From NCBI RefSeq assembly GCF_004745805.1, contig NZ_SRLQ01000018.1, forward strand, positions 1 through 64,000: 64,000 nt of DNA. The letters are read 5' to 3'. The position numbers and the translations under genes are program-made. This DNA comes from Mycolicibacterium sp. CH28 (GTDB lineage: Bacteria; Actinomycetota; Actinomycetes; Mycobacteriales; Mycobacteriaceae). Positions 34,209-43,376 of the stretch are shown one piece after another. Within the stretch, counting starts at the first letter, position 1, and every line of letters starts with the position of its first letter. The notes below the pieces were generated by a model. It ran no database searches. It was not told where the DNA came from and saw only the letters and a program-made list of their open reading frames with translations.

Positions 34209-35594
34209 ATGCAGCGCCTTTCCGGCCTCGACGCCGCGTTTTGGTGGGCAGACACGCACACCTGCCCGATGCATATCGGTGCCCTGGGCATCTGCGACCC
34301 CGTCGCCGTGGCGGACTTCAGCTTCGACACCGTGCGCGACCTCATCGCGACCCGGCTGCCCGAACTACCGATCCTGCGGCACCGGATCGCCGGTGCGAGC
34401 CACGGCCTGGACCGGCCGTGGCTCGTCGAGGACACCGCACTCGACATCGACTACCACATCCGGCGTGTCGCGCTACCCACCCCAGGCGGGCGATGCGAAC
34501 TCGAAGAACTGGTCGGGCGGCTGATGTCCTACCCGCTGGACCGCGATCGGCCGCTGTGGGAACTGTGGTTCATCGAAGGTCTGGAAGGCGACCGCATCGC
34601 CTACCTGACCAAGATGCATCACGCCATCATCGACGGGGTTTCGGGGGCAGGTCTCAGCGAGATCCTGCTCGACGTGACCCCGCAACCCCGGCCGCCGACC
34701 ACCGAGGTGCCCGACACCAGCGCGCGCCTGCCCGGTATCGAACGCCGCGCGCTGGGGGCGTTGGTCAACATCGCCGTCATGACCCCTTACCGCGTGCTGC
34801 GGGTGGTCCAGCAGACCGTCACCCAGCGGCTCGCCGCGCGGTCAGTGCCCAACAAGCCACCGAACTTCTTCGATGCACCGGCCACCCGGTTCAACACCCA
34901 GCTCACCGCGCAGCGCCGGGTGGCCTTCACCAGCCTGTCCCTCGACCGGGTCAAGGTCGTCAAGCAGGCTTACGGCGTGAAACTCAATGATGTTGTGCTC
35001 GCCGTGATTTCGGGTGCACTACGCGAGTATCTGGACGCCAGGGGCGAACTTCCCGACCGGCCGTTGGTGGCGCAGATCCCGGTGTCGACACACACCGAAG
35101 CCTCGACCGGCGGCAACCAGATGGTATCGACGACGATCAGCCTGGCCACCGATGTCGAGGACGCCGCCGAGCGACTCACCACCATCTACGAAAACTCCCA
35201 GGGCGCCAAGGAACTGGCCCGAACACTGTTGGATCACCAGATCGTCGGCCTGACCGAGACGACGCCACCGGGCCTGCTCGGGTTGGCGGTGCGGGCCTAT
35301 TCCGCTGCCCACCTCGGCGACCGGGTCGTGCCGATCAACCTGGTGATCTCCAACGTCCCCGGCCCGAACTTCCGGCTGTATCTGGCGGGTGCGCCGGTCG
35401 ACACCCTGGTGCCGATTGGGCCGCTCATGCTCGACGTCGGATTGAACGTGACCTGCCTCAGCTACTGCGGCTCACTGGATTTCGGCGTGTCGACGACACC
35501 CGAAATCGCCCCGGACATCAACGATTTCACCGACGCTCTGGAGCCGGCGCTGGCCCAGCTGGAGGCCGCCGCGGGCCTGGTTCCGACGTCCTGA
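34209..35594 (+). CDS. WS/DGAT family acyltransferase (wax ester/triacylglycerol synthase)
   Basis: A 461-residue acyl-CoA:alcohol/diacylglycerol acyltransferase, the length of the family. It starts MQRLSGLDAAFW and carries the active-site motif HHAIIDG near residue 136. PLDRDRPLWELW, NDVVLAVISGALR and the late NLVISNVPGPNF are all conserved segments. It makes storage triacylglycerol or wax esters at the inner membrane. Mycobacteria have many paralogues (Tgs), so the exact substrate is open. Confidence 0.92.
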   Translation: MQRLSGLDAAFWWADTHTCPMHIGALGICDPVAVADFSFDTVRDLIATRLPELPILRHRIAGASHGLDRPWLVEDTALDIDYHIRRVALPTPGGRCELEELVGRLMSYPLDRDRPLWELWFIEGLEGDRIAYLTKMHHAIIDGVSGAGLSEILLDVTPQPRPPTTEVPDTSARLPGIERRALGALVNIAVMTPYRVLRVVQQTVTQRLAARSVPNKPPNFFDAPATRFNTQLTAQRRVAFTSLSLDRVKVVKQAYGVKLNDVVLAVISGALREYLDARGELPDRPLVAQIPVSTHTEASTGGNQMVSTTISLATDVEDAAERLTTIYENSQGAKELARTLLDHQIVGLTETTPPGLLGLAVRAYSAAHLGDRVVPINLVISNVPGPNFRLYLAGAPVDTLVPIGPLMLDVGLNVTCLSYCGSLDFGVSTTPEIAPDINDFTDALEPALAQLEAAAGLVPTS

Positions 35595-35619
35595 CACCAG
35601 GGTCGACCCCCGCCGAGCA

Positions 35620-35910
35620 CTACCCGCCGTTCTGGGCCATCCCCCAGCAGGTGCCCCAGTGCTCCAAGTTGCACGGCACCCCGTTCATCGTGGGGATCTG
35701 ATTCGGCTGGAAGTTCGACGTCACGTCCGACGGACCGACGGCTTGGGGTATCTGCCCACCCGACTGGCCTGCCACGCACACCCCGGGAAACCGGGTCGGC
35801 ACCGTCCCGCTCGGGCAGTCGGCAGATGCCGGCGCAGCGAAGGCTACCGAGCCCAGGCCAAGCGCCACCGCACACGCCGCGCTATAGATCCGTCGTCGTT
35901 TCACCGTCAC
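35620..35910 (-). CDS. Small secreted protein
   Basis: A 96-residue protein with a basic start (VTVKRRRIYSAA), a signal peptide ending near APASA and a mature domain of about 66 residues with four Cys (DCPSG, GVCVAG, VPCNLEH, GTCWGM), which suggests two disulphides. The GTG at 35910 follows GGAAAG; a second GTG two codons later or one ten codons earlier are alternatives. Function unknown. Confidence 0.65.
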   Translation of the reverse strand: MTVKRRRIYSAACAVALGLGSVAFAAPASADCPSGTVPTRFPGVCVAGQSGGQIPQAVGPSDVTSNFQPNQIPTMNGVPCNLEHWGTCWGMAQNGG

Positions 35911-36005
35911 GCGCTTTCCACATCGAGGGATTACCGCCACCTAACCACGTTATCGGCGCCGCGGCTACCAGTGTTAACCGCGATGAAGTGGCCCGGCGAG
36001 CGGCC

Positions 36006-36479
36006 TTACGGGCTGAGGACTCCGGCCTGCGGCAACGTGATCGATGGCAATGACGGCGTGGTCGCGCCACCCAGCTGATTGAGCGTGTTCGACGCCTGGT
36101 TGGCGGTGTTCAGCATCTGTACGAGCGGCGTGATGTTCCCGTTCGCGAGTTGGGCCATGACCCCGGGGCACTGGGACTGGATGGCCTGTTCCGCCACGAA
36201 CCCCGTCACCTGGGAAGCGAGGCCACCATGGCCGCTCGCGGTGGTGGCGTTGGACACCAGGCTGCCGCCCGGCTTGACGATCAAAGGGCAGATCTGTAAT
36301 CCGATTTGCTCGATCAACTGACTGATGGGCCCACCGTTTCCGATGCCGACCGTGCTGAGGAGACCGCTGCCCGCCGGGTCGATCGGGTCCGCGTGAGCCG
36401 AAGCCGGCCAGACCGTGGCGGCGATGAACACCCCGGCGGTCACGGCAAGTATGTCGGCACTGAATGTCTGAACGGTCAT
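36006..36479 (-). CDS. Secreted protein, unknown function
   Basis: A 157-residue exported protein. The signal peptide (about residues 8-30) ends SAHADP. The mature part contains two Cys (QICPLIV, SQCPGVM) in a mostly helical, Gly/Asn/Gln-rich sequence, and the C-terminus is a short Pro/Thr tail. The ATG at 36479 has GGGGTAGGA upstream. It resembles the small Cys-paired exported proteins common in mycobacteria; no motif gives a role. Confidence 0.68.
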   Translation of the reverse strand: MTVQTFSADILAVTAGVFIAATVWPASAHADPIDPAGSGLLSTVGIGNGGPISQLIEQIGLQICPLIVKPGGSLVSNATTASGHGGLASQVTGFVAEQAIQSQCPGVMAQLANGNITPLVQMLNTANQASNTLNQLGGATTPSLPSITLPQAGVLSP

Positions 36480-36677
36480 CTTGGTCCTACCCCGACTGGT
36501 TGGTGTCAGCAACAAGAGCGCACAAATTTCACTTCGATAACAATGGGCTACTTGAGTCTCAGTAAGAACACGGATCCATAAAGGTTCGACGCCTATGCGT
36601 TTCCCCTGCGTTGTCTGTGCGCTGCGCGTGCGACGCTGCCGAGTTTCAGCGACGCCGCCAGGGCTCTGACACCAGCG

Positions 36678-38255
36678 TCACAACGCGTCGGTGATCTCGT
36701 TTTTCAGCACCTCGGCCTGGGTACCGAACACCGCTTGCACACTGTTGCCGACCTCGATCACCCCGGCGGCCCCGAGGCTGCGCAACCGGTCCTGGTCCAC
36801 CTTGGCCGTGTCGACGACTTCCATGCGCAGGCGGGTGATGCAGGCGTCGACAGTGCGGAGGTTGTCCCGGCCACCGAAGGCCGCGATGAGCTGCTCAGCC
36901 TTGCTGTCGCCGGCCGCCGCGGTGATTGCCGGCGCATCCACCGAGCTTCCGGCGGCCACCGCGGTGGCCGACTCGCCGCCCTCGCTGAGGTTGGTGCTCT
37001 CCTCGGCCTCGAACTCGCTTTCGGGTTCCCGCCCTGGCGTGCGCATGTTCCATTTCGTGATGGCGAACCGGAACAGCAGGTAGTAAACCGCGAAGAAGAC
37101 CAACCCCATCACGATGAGCAGCGGGATGTTCTTGGCTGCCGGCGCCGTGCCATAGAGCAACAGGTCGATCAGCCCCGCCGAGAACGAGAAGCCCAGGTGG
37201 ATGTCGAGCAGGTAGGCGATCGCCAGCGACAGGCCGGTCAGCACCGCGTGCACGACGTAGAGCGGGAACGCCACGAACATGAAAGCGAACTCCAGCGGCT
37301 CGGTCACCCCGGTGAGGAACGCCGTCAGCGCGGCGGCCGACAGGATGCCGAAGGCGACCTTGCGCTGCTTGGCGTTCGCCACGTGGATCATCGCCAACGC
37401 CGCTGCCGGCAGGCCGAACATCAGGATCGGATAGAAGCCCGAGGTGAGCAGCCCCGCGCTCGGGTCACCCGCGGCGAACCGGCTGAGTTCGCCGGTGACG
37501 ACATGGCCGTCGGAGGTTGGGTAGCTGCCGTAGATGAACCACACGTAGGAGTTCAGGATGTGGTGTAGGCCGAGCGGAATCAGCATGCGGTTGGCGAAGC
37601 CGTAGACGAATGCGCCCAACGCCCCTGCGCCACCGATGAACTTGCCGAGCCCGGTCAATCCGGCGTCGAAGATCGGATAGAAATAGCTCATCGCGAAGGC
37701 GACCACCAGGGCCGCCAGCGACACCACGATCGGGACGAACCGGCGGCCCCCGAAGAATCCGAGATAGGGCGGCAGCACGATGGTGTGATAGCGGTCGAAC
37801 AGCGCCGCGGTGAGCAGACCGACGACGATGCCCCCGAAGACGCTGTAGTTGATCTGCGCTTGGTCGCCTGCCTTGTCGAGCTGGCCGGCGAGCACGACCG
37901 GCGACATCGTTTTGAACACCGCCTGCATGACCAGGTACCCCACCACAGCCGACAGTGCTGTCGACCCGTCGGCCTTACGCGCGAATCCGATCGCGACGCC
38001 CACGGCGAAGAGCAACGGGAGGTTGGTGAACAGTGCCCCGCCGGCGGCGCTCATCGCCTGGAAGAACGGTCCGATCACCGGTGCCTTGATCCGGCCCAGC
38101 AGGTCGTCCTGCCCCAGCCGCAGCAGGATGCCCGCCGCGGGCAGCACGGCGATCGGTAGCATCAAGCTCTTGCCGAGCCGCTGCAACTGGGCGAAGCCCG
38201 GGATATGTAGTCCCGACTTTCGTTGCGCCCCAGCCTTTTTAGTGGATTCGCCCAT
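36678..38255 (-). CDS. nagE: PTS EIICB component for N-acetylglucosamine/glucose
   Basis: A 525-residue sugar transporter-kinase. The IIC domain (about residues 20-405) has the membrane segments and the substrate-site GVTEPLEFAF motif; the IIB domain (about 445-525) carries the phosphorylated Cys in DACITRLRM near residue 470. A long acidic linker joins them. The start ATG at 38255 has GGAGG. Divergent nagA and EIIA genes argue for N-acetylglucosamine as the substrate rather than glucose. Confidence 0.88.
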   Translation of the reverse strand: MGESTKKAGAQRKSGLHIPGFAQLQRLGKSLMLPIAVLPAAGILLRLGQDDLLGRIKAPVIGPFFQAMSAAGGALFTNLPLLFAVGVAIGFARKADGSTALSAVVGYLVMQAVFKTMSPVVLAGQLDKAGDQAQINYSVFGGIVVGLLTAALFDRYHTIVLPPYLGFFGGRRFVPIVVSLAALVVAFAMSYFYPIFDAGLTGLGKFIGGAGALGAFVYGFANRMLIPLGLHHILNSYVWFIYGSYPTSDGHVVTGELSRFAAGDPSAGLLTSGFYPILMFGLPAAALAMIHVANAKQRKVAFGILSAAALTAFLTGVTEPLEFAFMFVAFPLYVVHAVLTGLSLAIAYLLDIHLGFSFSAGLIDLLLYGTAPAAKNIPLLIVMGLVFFAVYYLLFRFAITKWNMRTPGREPESEFEAEESTNLSEGGESATAVAAGSSVDAPAITAAAGDSKAEQLIAAFGGRDNLRTVDACITRLRMEVVDTAKVDQDRLRSLGAAGVIEVGNSVQAVFGTQAEVLKNEITDAL

Positions 38256-38384
38256 CAGCGACTGTCCTCCCTTTGTCGCAGCCAAGCAGAAGCTTAGACA
38301 ACACCTCGCACGCTAGACCTGGTTTCGGCCATGGCCGGACGCGCCGACTCTCTATCCTCGTGACCACCAGCAAAAGGAGTTGAA
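38256..38384. promoter_or_regulatory. Divergent promoter region of the amino-sugar PTS
   Basis: The 129-bp gap between nagE and crr must hold both promoters. Near its middle (around 38311-38324, minus strand) I see GGTCTAG, which resembles one half plus centre of the DasR/NagR-type site TGGTCTAGACCA, but the second half is poor. An AAAGGAG ribosome site precedes crr. Confidence 0.35.
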
Positions 38385-38879
38385 GTGACCAGCACGCCCG
38401 TCCTCGCACCGGTCGGTGGACGCGCCGTCGCCCTCGGCGACGTGCCCGATCCTGTTTTCTCCCAGGGCATGGTGGGGTACGGCGCAGCCGTCGATCCACC
38501 GCGTGAGGTCATCGACGCGGTCGCGCCGGTCAGCGGTCGCATCCTCAAGTTGATGCCGCACGCCTACATCGTCATGACGACCGACAATGTAGGGATCCTG
38601 GTTCATCTCGGCCTCGACACCGTGACGCTGCAGGGCGCGGGATTCACCGCCCTGGTCGCCGAGGGTGACATTGTGAGCGCCGGTCAGCCGGTCATCACCT
38701 ATGACGTGCCCTCGGTGGTCGCGGCCGGCCTTAATCCGCTCGTCCCTGTCGTCGTCATGGACGAGCGTGAGCCCGGTAACGTCGCGGTAGCCGACGCCGT
38801 CGCTAGTCGCGCTCGAATAGCCACCGGCTCAGCACTTTTCACCGCAAGTAGGCCCACAACTGCGGGGCAAGGCAGCTAG
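38385..38879 (+). CDS. crr: PTS EIIA component (Glc/GlcNAc type)
   Basis: A 164-residue cytosolic phosphocarrier of the EIIA-Glc family. It has the conserved beta-sandwich start (VLAPVGGRAVALGDVPDPVFS) and both active-site histidines, in PHAYIVMTTDN and GILVHLGLDTV (near residue 73), the second being phosphorylated by HPr. The GTG at 38385 has a GGAG site. It directly abuts nagA, and supplies phosphate to the divergent EIICB protein. Confidence 0.88.
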   Translation: MTSTPVLAPVGGRAVALGDVPDPVFSQGMVGYGAAVDPPREVIDAVAPVSGRILKLMPHAYIVMTTDNVGILVHLGLDTVTLQGAGFTALVAEGDIVSAGQPVITYDVPSVVAAGLNPLVPVVVMDEREPGNVAVADAVASRARIATGSALFTASRPTTAGQGS

Positions 38880-40025
38880 GTGCTACTGACCGCGCGGACC
38901 CTTCTCACCGGCCGGGAGCTGTTTCGGCCGGGCTGGATCGAGGTCTCCGGTGCGAGGGTGCACCAGATCGGATCGGGCGCCGCGCCCGGTCCGGCCGACC
39001 GAGAGCTGGACACGGTGGTGCCAGGCTTCGTCGACACCCACGTGCACGGCGGGGGCGGGGCGGATTTCTCGGCGGCAACGAAAGCTGCCACCGCGTCGGC
39101 GGTGCGGCTGCATCGCCGGCACGGAACCACGACACTGGTGGCCTCGCTGGTCTCGGCCGGGCCGGCCGACCTGCTGCGACAAGTCGAGGTACTGGCCGAC
39201 CAGGTTCGCGACGGGCTGATCGCCGGTATTCATCTGGAGGGCCCGTGGCTAGCCGCGTCGCGCTGCGGCGCCCACGATCCGGTGCTGCTGCGTGATCCGG
39301 ACGCCGGCGAGCTCGACCGGGTGCTCGAGATCGGTGGCGGCACCATTCGGATGATCACGCTGGCGCCGGAGCGAGCCGGTGCGCCGGCGGCTATCGAACG
39401 GATCGTCGACGCCGGAGTGGTGGCCGCGGTGGGCCACACCGAGGCGACCTACGAGCAGACCCGCACCGCGATCGCCGCCGGGGCGACGGTGGGGACGCAT
39501 CTGTTCAACGCGATGCGCCCGATCCATCACCGCGAGCCCGGTCCGGTGATCGCCCTGCTGGAAGACCCCCGGGTGACCGTGGAGCTGATCGCCGACGGTG
39601 TACACGTCGATCCGGCCCTGTACCGGCACGTGGCGCGGTCCGTCGGGCCGGATCGCCTCTCGCTCGTCACCGACGCCATGGCCGCCGCCGGGGTGGCCGA
39701 CGGGCCCTACGAAATCGGGCCGATGGCCGTCGACGTCGCGCACGGGGTGGCCCGGCTGGCCGGTACGTCGACCATCGCGGGAAGTACCACGACGATGGAC
39801 CGGGTGTTCGGGTTCGCGGTCGCCCACAGCGGCTTGCCGCGTGACGAGTCGCTACTGCTGGCAGTCCGGCAGTCCTCGGTCAATCCCGCCAGCGCCCTTG
39901 GGTTGGCCTCACCGGTACTGGCCCCCGGTGGGCCCGCCGATCTGGTGGTGCTCGACGCAGAACTGTCCGTAACCGACGTCCTGTACGCCGGCCGGTGGAC
40001 GGCCGAAGCTGCGCCATTGCCCTAA
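38880..40025 (+). CDS. nagA: N-acetylglucosamine-6-phosphate deacetylase
   Basis: A 381-residue amidohydrolase that removes acetate from GlcNAc-6-phosphate produced by the PTS. The metal motif DTHVHG near residue 51, the HLEGPW segment near 119, the metal His in GHTEATY and HLFNAM, and the catalytic Asp in LVTDAMAAAG near 262 are all present. The GTG start immediately follows the crr TAG. NagB is not in the window. Confidence 0.92.
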   Translation: MLLTARTLLTGRELFRPGWIEVSGARVHQIGSGAAPGPADRELDTVVPGFVDTHVHGGGGADFSAATKAATASAVRLHRRHGTTTLVASLVSAGPADLLRQVEVLADQVRDGLIAGIHLEGPWLAASRCGAHDPVLLRDPDAGELDRVLEIGGGTIRMITLAPERAGAPAAIERIVDAGVVAAVGHTEATYEQTRTAIAAGATVGTHLFNAMRPIHHREPGPVIALLEDPRVTVELIADGVHVDPALYRHVARSVGPDRLSLVTDAMAAAGVADGPYEIGPMAVDVAHGVARLAGTSTIAGSTTTMDRVFGFAVAHSGLPRDESLLLAVRQSSVNPASALGLASPVLAPGGPADLVVLDAELSVTDVLYAGRWTAEAAPLP

Positions 40026-40087
40026 TACCTTGATAACAAAGGCATTACGGCCCGCATGGCAGGCGAGACGAATGCGCACGCCGCTGC

Positions 40088-40093
40088 TAGCTT
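40088..40093 (+). promoter_or_regulatory. -10 hexamer of likely leaderless mycolyltransferase promoter
   Basis: TAGCTT (TANNNT) ends six bases before the GTG at 40100 and three before another GTG at 40097. The six-base spacing favours the second. Confidence 0.5.
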
Positions 40094-40099
40094 GCCGTG

Positions 40100-41092
40100 G
40101 TGTCGACATCTGCCAAGGATCTGCTGACCAGGTGGGCTGTCGTTACTGCCGTGACCGTGTTGAGCCTCGCTGCGCTGGCCGTCGGCGGGCAGTCGGGCAC
40201 CGCCGCCGCCTACTCCCGCGAGGGCCTACCGGTCGAGCAGCTCGATGTGCCCTCCCCGGCGATGGGGCGCGCCATCCGCGTGCAGTTCCAGGGCGGCGGC
40301 GCGCACGCGGTCTACCTCCTGGACGGCCTGCGCGCCCAGGACGACGCCAACGGCTGGGACATCAACACCGCCGCGTTCGAGTGGTACTTCCAATCCGGTC
40401 TGTCGCTGGTGCTGCCGGTCGGTGGTCAGTCCAGCTTCTACAGCGACTGGTATCAGCCGGCGGCCGGGACGAACGGGACACTCACCTACAAGTGGGAGAC
40501 CTTCCTGACCCAGGAGCTGCCCGCCTGGCTGGCCGCCAACCGGGGTATCGCACCGACCGGCAACGCGGTCGTCGGCCTGTCCATGTCGGGAAGCGCGGCC
40601 CTGACCCTGTCGATCTGGCATCCCACGCAATTCATCTTCGCCAGTTCGCTTTCCGGATTCCTCAACCCGTCGCTGGGCCTGTGGCCGACCCTGATCGGGC
40701 TGGCCATGAAGGACGGCGGCGGCTATCGGGTCCGGGACATGTGGGGCCCGCCCGGCGATCCGGCGTGGCAGCGCAACGACCCGATGGTCAACATTCCCAG
40801 GCTGGTGGCCAACGGCACCGCGGTGTGGATCTACTGCGGGACCGGCGCGCCGTCCGAGCTCGACAACAGCGATGCCCCCAGCCTCGGGGGGCTTTTCACG
40901 GCCGGCTATCTGGAGAACATCACCTTGAATACCAACAAGGAATTCCAGCGCAACTACCTGGCCGCCGGCGGGCGCAACGCGGTGTTCAACTTCCCGCCGA
41001 GCGGTACCCACAGCTGGGGTTACTGGGGTTCTCAATTGCAGGCGATGAAGGGCGACCTGCAGCGCGTCCTGGGCGCCACCCCGACCGGCTAG
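40100..41092 (+). CDS. Antigen 85-family mycolyltransferase (diacylglycerol acyltransferase/trehalose mycolyltransferase)
   Basis: A 330-residue exported enzyme transferring mycolic acids to trehalose and arabinogalactan. A signal peptide (to about residue 38) precedes the domain beginning GLPVEQLDVPSPAMGR. GGQSSFYSDWYQPA is the antigen 85 signature, GLSMSGSAAL has the nucleophilic Ser, GYLEN the likely Glu, and GTHSWGYW the His. The Cys pair of classical Ag85 proteins (after YQPA) is replaced by non-Cys residues, as seen in some divergent paralogues. The start was set by a six-base spacing to the -10. Confidence 0.9.
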   Translation: MSTSAKDLLTRWAVVTAVTVLSLAALAVGGQSGTAAAYSREGLPVEQLDVPSPAMGRAIRVQFQGGGAHAVYLLDGLRAQDDANGWDINTAAFEWYFQSGLSLVLPVGGQSSFYSDWYQPAAGTNGTLTYKWETFLTQELPAWLAANRGIAPTGNAVVGLSMSGSAALTLSIWHPTQFIFASSLSGFLNPSLGLWPTLIGLAMKDGGGYRVRDMWGPPGDPAWQRNDPMVNIPRLVANGTAVWIYCGTGAPSELDNSDAPSLGGLFTAGYLENITLNTNKEFQRNYLAAGGRNAVFNFPPSGTHSWGYWGSQLQAMKGDLQRVLGATPTG

Positions 41093-41195
41093 CGGTCCCC
41101 GTCGCGCCGGGGCGCCGGGGCGAATGTGTGTTCGAATTCTTGTCGTACCCCCGGTGCATGGTGTCAGTGAGCCAGCCGACGAAAGGGGCACCGCA

Positions 41196-41663
41196 ATGTG
41201 CTGGATGTGCGACCACCCGGGCAGCACCGTGACCGACTACCTCGATGAGGTGCGGGCCAAGATCCTGCGGCGGGGCTGGGCGGTGCAGTACGTCGAAGAC
41301 CCCCAGATGCCCTACGCCTACACCGTGGGGCTGAGCGACTACGACGTGCCCGAACTGCTGATGACCAACGTGTCACCACAACGCGCCGCGCGGGTTCTGA
41401 ATGGATCGGCCGAGCACATCCTGCGCGGCGCGGAGCTGACCCCGGGCCAGCAGTTCACCCTCTGCGGCGGACCGCTGTTGGAGGTGGTCGAGGTCGAGCA
41501 TCCCGATGCGCACATGGCGATGGCGATCGCCCTGTACGGCGCCGACGTGCGCGCCCAGCAGCTGGTCTGGGCCGACGGCCGCGGTCGTTGGCCGTGGGCC
41601 GGCGACTTCTGCGATCGGGAAAGCCGGCAGCCGGTATTGGGGGTACGCGCGCGAGCCGCCTGA
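41196..41663 (+). CDS. DUF4262 domain protein
   Basis: A 155-residue cytosolic protein of the DUF4262 family: it starts MCWMCDHPGST and has YAYTVGLSDYDVPELLMTNV, the conserved core, near residues 44-63. The family's function is unknown. Four Cys (two near the start) could bind metal. The ATG at 41196 has an AAAGGGG site. It follows the mycolyltransferase by about 100 bases, probably as a separate unit. Confidence 0.75.
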   Translation: MCWMCDHPGSTVTDYLDEVRAKILRRGWAVQYVEDPQMPYAYTVGLSDYDVPELLMTNVSPQRAARVLNGSAEHILRGAELTPGQQFTLCGGPLLEVVEVEHPDAHMAMAIALYGADVRAQQLVWADGRGRWPWAGDFCDRESRQPVLGVRARAA

Positions 41664-41692
41664 CCCGCGCACGGTGATGGCACACTGTGCGC

Positions 41693-42016
41693 GTGGCGCA
41701 ACGCATCGTGCTGGTGGACAGTGAGACGGCGGCCACCCTGGCCCAGGTGCTGCCGGTGCTGCTACTCACCTTGGCGGTGGAACTGCGCCGGACCCAATGG
41801 CATCGGGCGTTGTCGCGCTTTCGTATCGGCGCATTCTTGGCACTCTTCGGCTTGATCGAGACCCTCCTGGTGCTCTCGATCGACGGCGCGTTCTTTCCGT
41901 TCCAGTGGTTCGACATCTGTTCCGCGGCCATCATCTTCGGGCTGATGTCGCTGATCTTCGCGCTGTCCCTGTCAGATCCGGTCGAACGCAAACACGACAA
42001 GGACAAGCAGAACTAG
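41693..42016 (+). CDS. Small integral membrane protein
   Basis: A 107-residue protein with three hydrophobic segments (about residues 13-30, 44-64 and 72-92) and a charged tail (VERKHDKDKQN). No family recognised. There are two GTG candidates, 41687 and 41693; a CACACT hexamer six bases before the second is a weak leaderless signature and decided the choice. It converges on the PLP-enzyme operon. Confidence 0.6.
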   Translation: MAQRIVLVDSETAATLAQVLPVLLLTLAVELRRTQWHRALSRFRIGAFLALFGLIETLLVLSIDGAFFPFQWFDICSAAIIFGLMSLIFALSLSDPVERKHDKDKQN

Positions 42017-42144
42017 GGGCCTGCGCGCGCAAGGTGGCGTGACTGTACAGCCGGATCGCCGGCGCCGACGGTGCAGCGATCGGTGGTCGAGTTCGGTATC
42101 GCCTGGTGGTGAAGGTGGCGCGCGCTCGGGGCCGCTGACGGAGT

Positions 42145-42169
42145 GACAGAGACCGTCACAAGCTCTGTC
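42145..42169. terminator. Candidate hairpin between convergent genes
   Basis: Arms GACAGAG (42145-42151) and CTCTGTC (42163-42169) flank an 11-base loop; the right arm is inside the last codons of the PLP-enzyme gene. There is no T tract. Confidence 0.35.
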
Positions 42170-43376
42170 CTTGGCTCAGACTTGCACCCTGGTTGAGAGC
42201 GTCGGTGATGCCGACGATGATCCGCTCGAGGATGGATTCCGAGGTCGCGAAGTTGATGCGAATTCGTTGCCCTGAAGCCTCCCCGAACGGGATTCCGCCG
42301 TCGAGCATCACGGCTCCTTTGTGGAGGACCCACTCAACCGGGTTGTCGATGCCCATCGCCGACACGTCGACCCAGCTCAGGTAGGTGGCTTCCGGAAGAT
42401 GATGCCGGGCAGCGGGCAGCACCGCGCGCAGGGCGTCGTGCAGACGTGTGCGATTTCGGTCCAGCACTTTGGTCAAGGTGTCTTGCCATTCGTCGCCATG
42501 TCGCCAGGCCGCCAACGTGGCGACGACGCCGGGAATCGACACCGCACCGTAGATATCAGGCGGCTCGGCGTCACGAGAAGCCAACAGTGACGGCGATCCA
42601 TAGTGGGCCACCGCACAGCGCAAGCCGGCCAAGTTGAAGGCTTTTCCCGCGGAGGTCAGCGTTACTGTGCGGCAGGCCGCGGCTTGACTCACCGACGCGA
42701 ACGGGATGTGACGGTGGGGCGCGTAGGTCAGTTCGGCATGGATCTCATCGCTGATCACCAACATCTCGAACTGTTCGGCAAGCTCTGCACAGCGTTCGAG
42801 TTCGTAACGGGTAAGGACTCGTCCGGTTGGGTTGTGTGGATTGACCAAGACGAGCACTTTGGGCCGCCGGCGGGCGAAGGTGCGTTCCATCTCGCCGAAG
42901 TCGATGGTCCAGCCCGATTCGGTGTCGGTGAACGGGACGTCGACTTCGGTGAGGCCCATCCGGTGAAGAGTGGCGAGGAACGGTGGGTAGTTCGGTGTCT
43001 GGATGGCCACGGCATCGCCGGGACGAGTGCTCAGCCGCAAGACCAACTGGAGTGCTTGGATGAGGTCGGTGTGTTCACGCACCGCGGTCGGATCCAGCCG
43101 CCAACCGTAGCGGTTCTCCATGCGGTCGGCGAACGCCGACCGTAGCGGAGTTCCGTTGAGCCAGTTCGGGTATCCGATATCGCCGGACTCGATGGTGTCG
43201 ATCAGTGCCTGCCGAATCGGAGCAGCCATCGGGTAGTCCATGTCGGCAACCCACGCGGGAAGAGCGTTTACCCCCTCGGCGCGAGCCCACTTCACTCCGC
43301 TCCGCCGACGCAGTGTGGCGAGTTCGAGGTCGTCGAAGCCGGCCACGATGCCACTTGGGTGTCGTGACGTCATCAC
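42156..43376 (-). CDS. MalY/PatB-type PLP-dependent C-S lyase/aminotransferase
   Basis: A 406-residue fold-type I PLP enzyme. The N-terminus has the WVADMDYPMAAPI segment typical of MalY/PatB cystathionine beta-lyases. NPHNPTGRVL binds PLP, the SDEIHAELTY Asp follows, and the Schiff-base Lys is in TSAGKAFNLAGLR near residue 243. The start is a GTG at 43376 (or the ATG three bases on), overlapping the DinB gene stop. It is the last gene of an operon with an MFS transporter and a DinB-like protein, suggesting uptake and breakdown of a sulphur- or amino-acid-like compound. Confidence 0.85.
   Translation of the reverse strand: MMTSRHPSGIVAGFDDLELATLRRRSGVKWARAEGVNALPAWVADMDYPMAAPIRQALIDTIESGDIGYPNWLNGTPLRSAFADRMENRYGWRLDPTAVREHTDLIQALQLVLRLSTRPGDAVAIQTPNYPPFLATLHRMGLTEVDVPFTDTESGWTIDFGEMERTFARRRPKVLVLVNPHNPTGRVLTRYELERCAELAEQFEMLVISDEIHAELTYAPHRHIPFASVSQAAACRTVTLTSAGKAFNLAGLRCAVAHYGSPSLLASRDAEPPDIYGAVSIPGVVATLAAWRHGDEWQDTLTKVLDRNRTRLHDALRAVLPAARHHLPEATYLSWVDVSAMGIDNPVEWVLHKGAVMLDGGIPFGEASGQRIRINFATSESILERIIVGITDALNQGASLSQGQSL

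Noticed and set aside
32915..34990. Open plus-strand frame of 691 codons
   Set aside because: It runs antisense to the acyltransferase and then out of frame through the WS/DGAT gene; no protein family pattern.
38300..38330. DasR/NagR-type operator between nagE and crr
   Set aside because: Only GGTCTAG and a poor second half are seen; too weak to list as an operator, so mentioned only within the promoter region.
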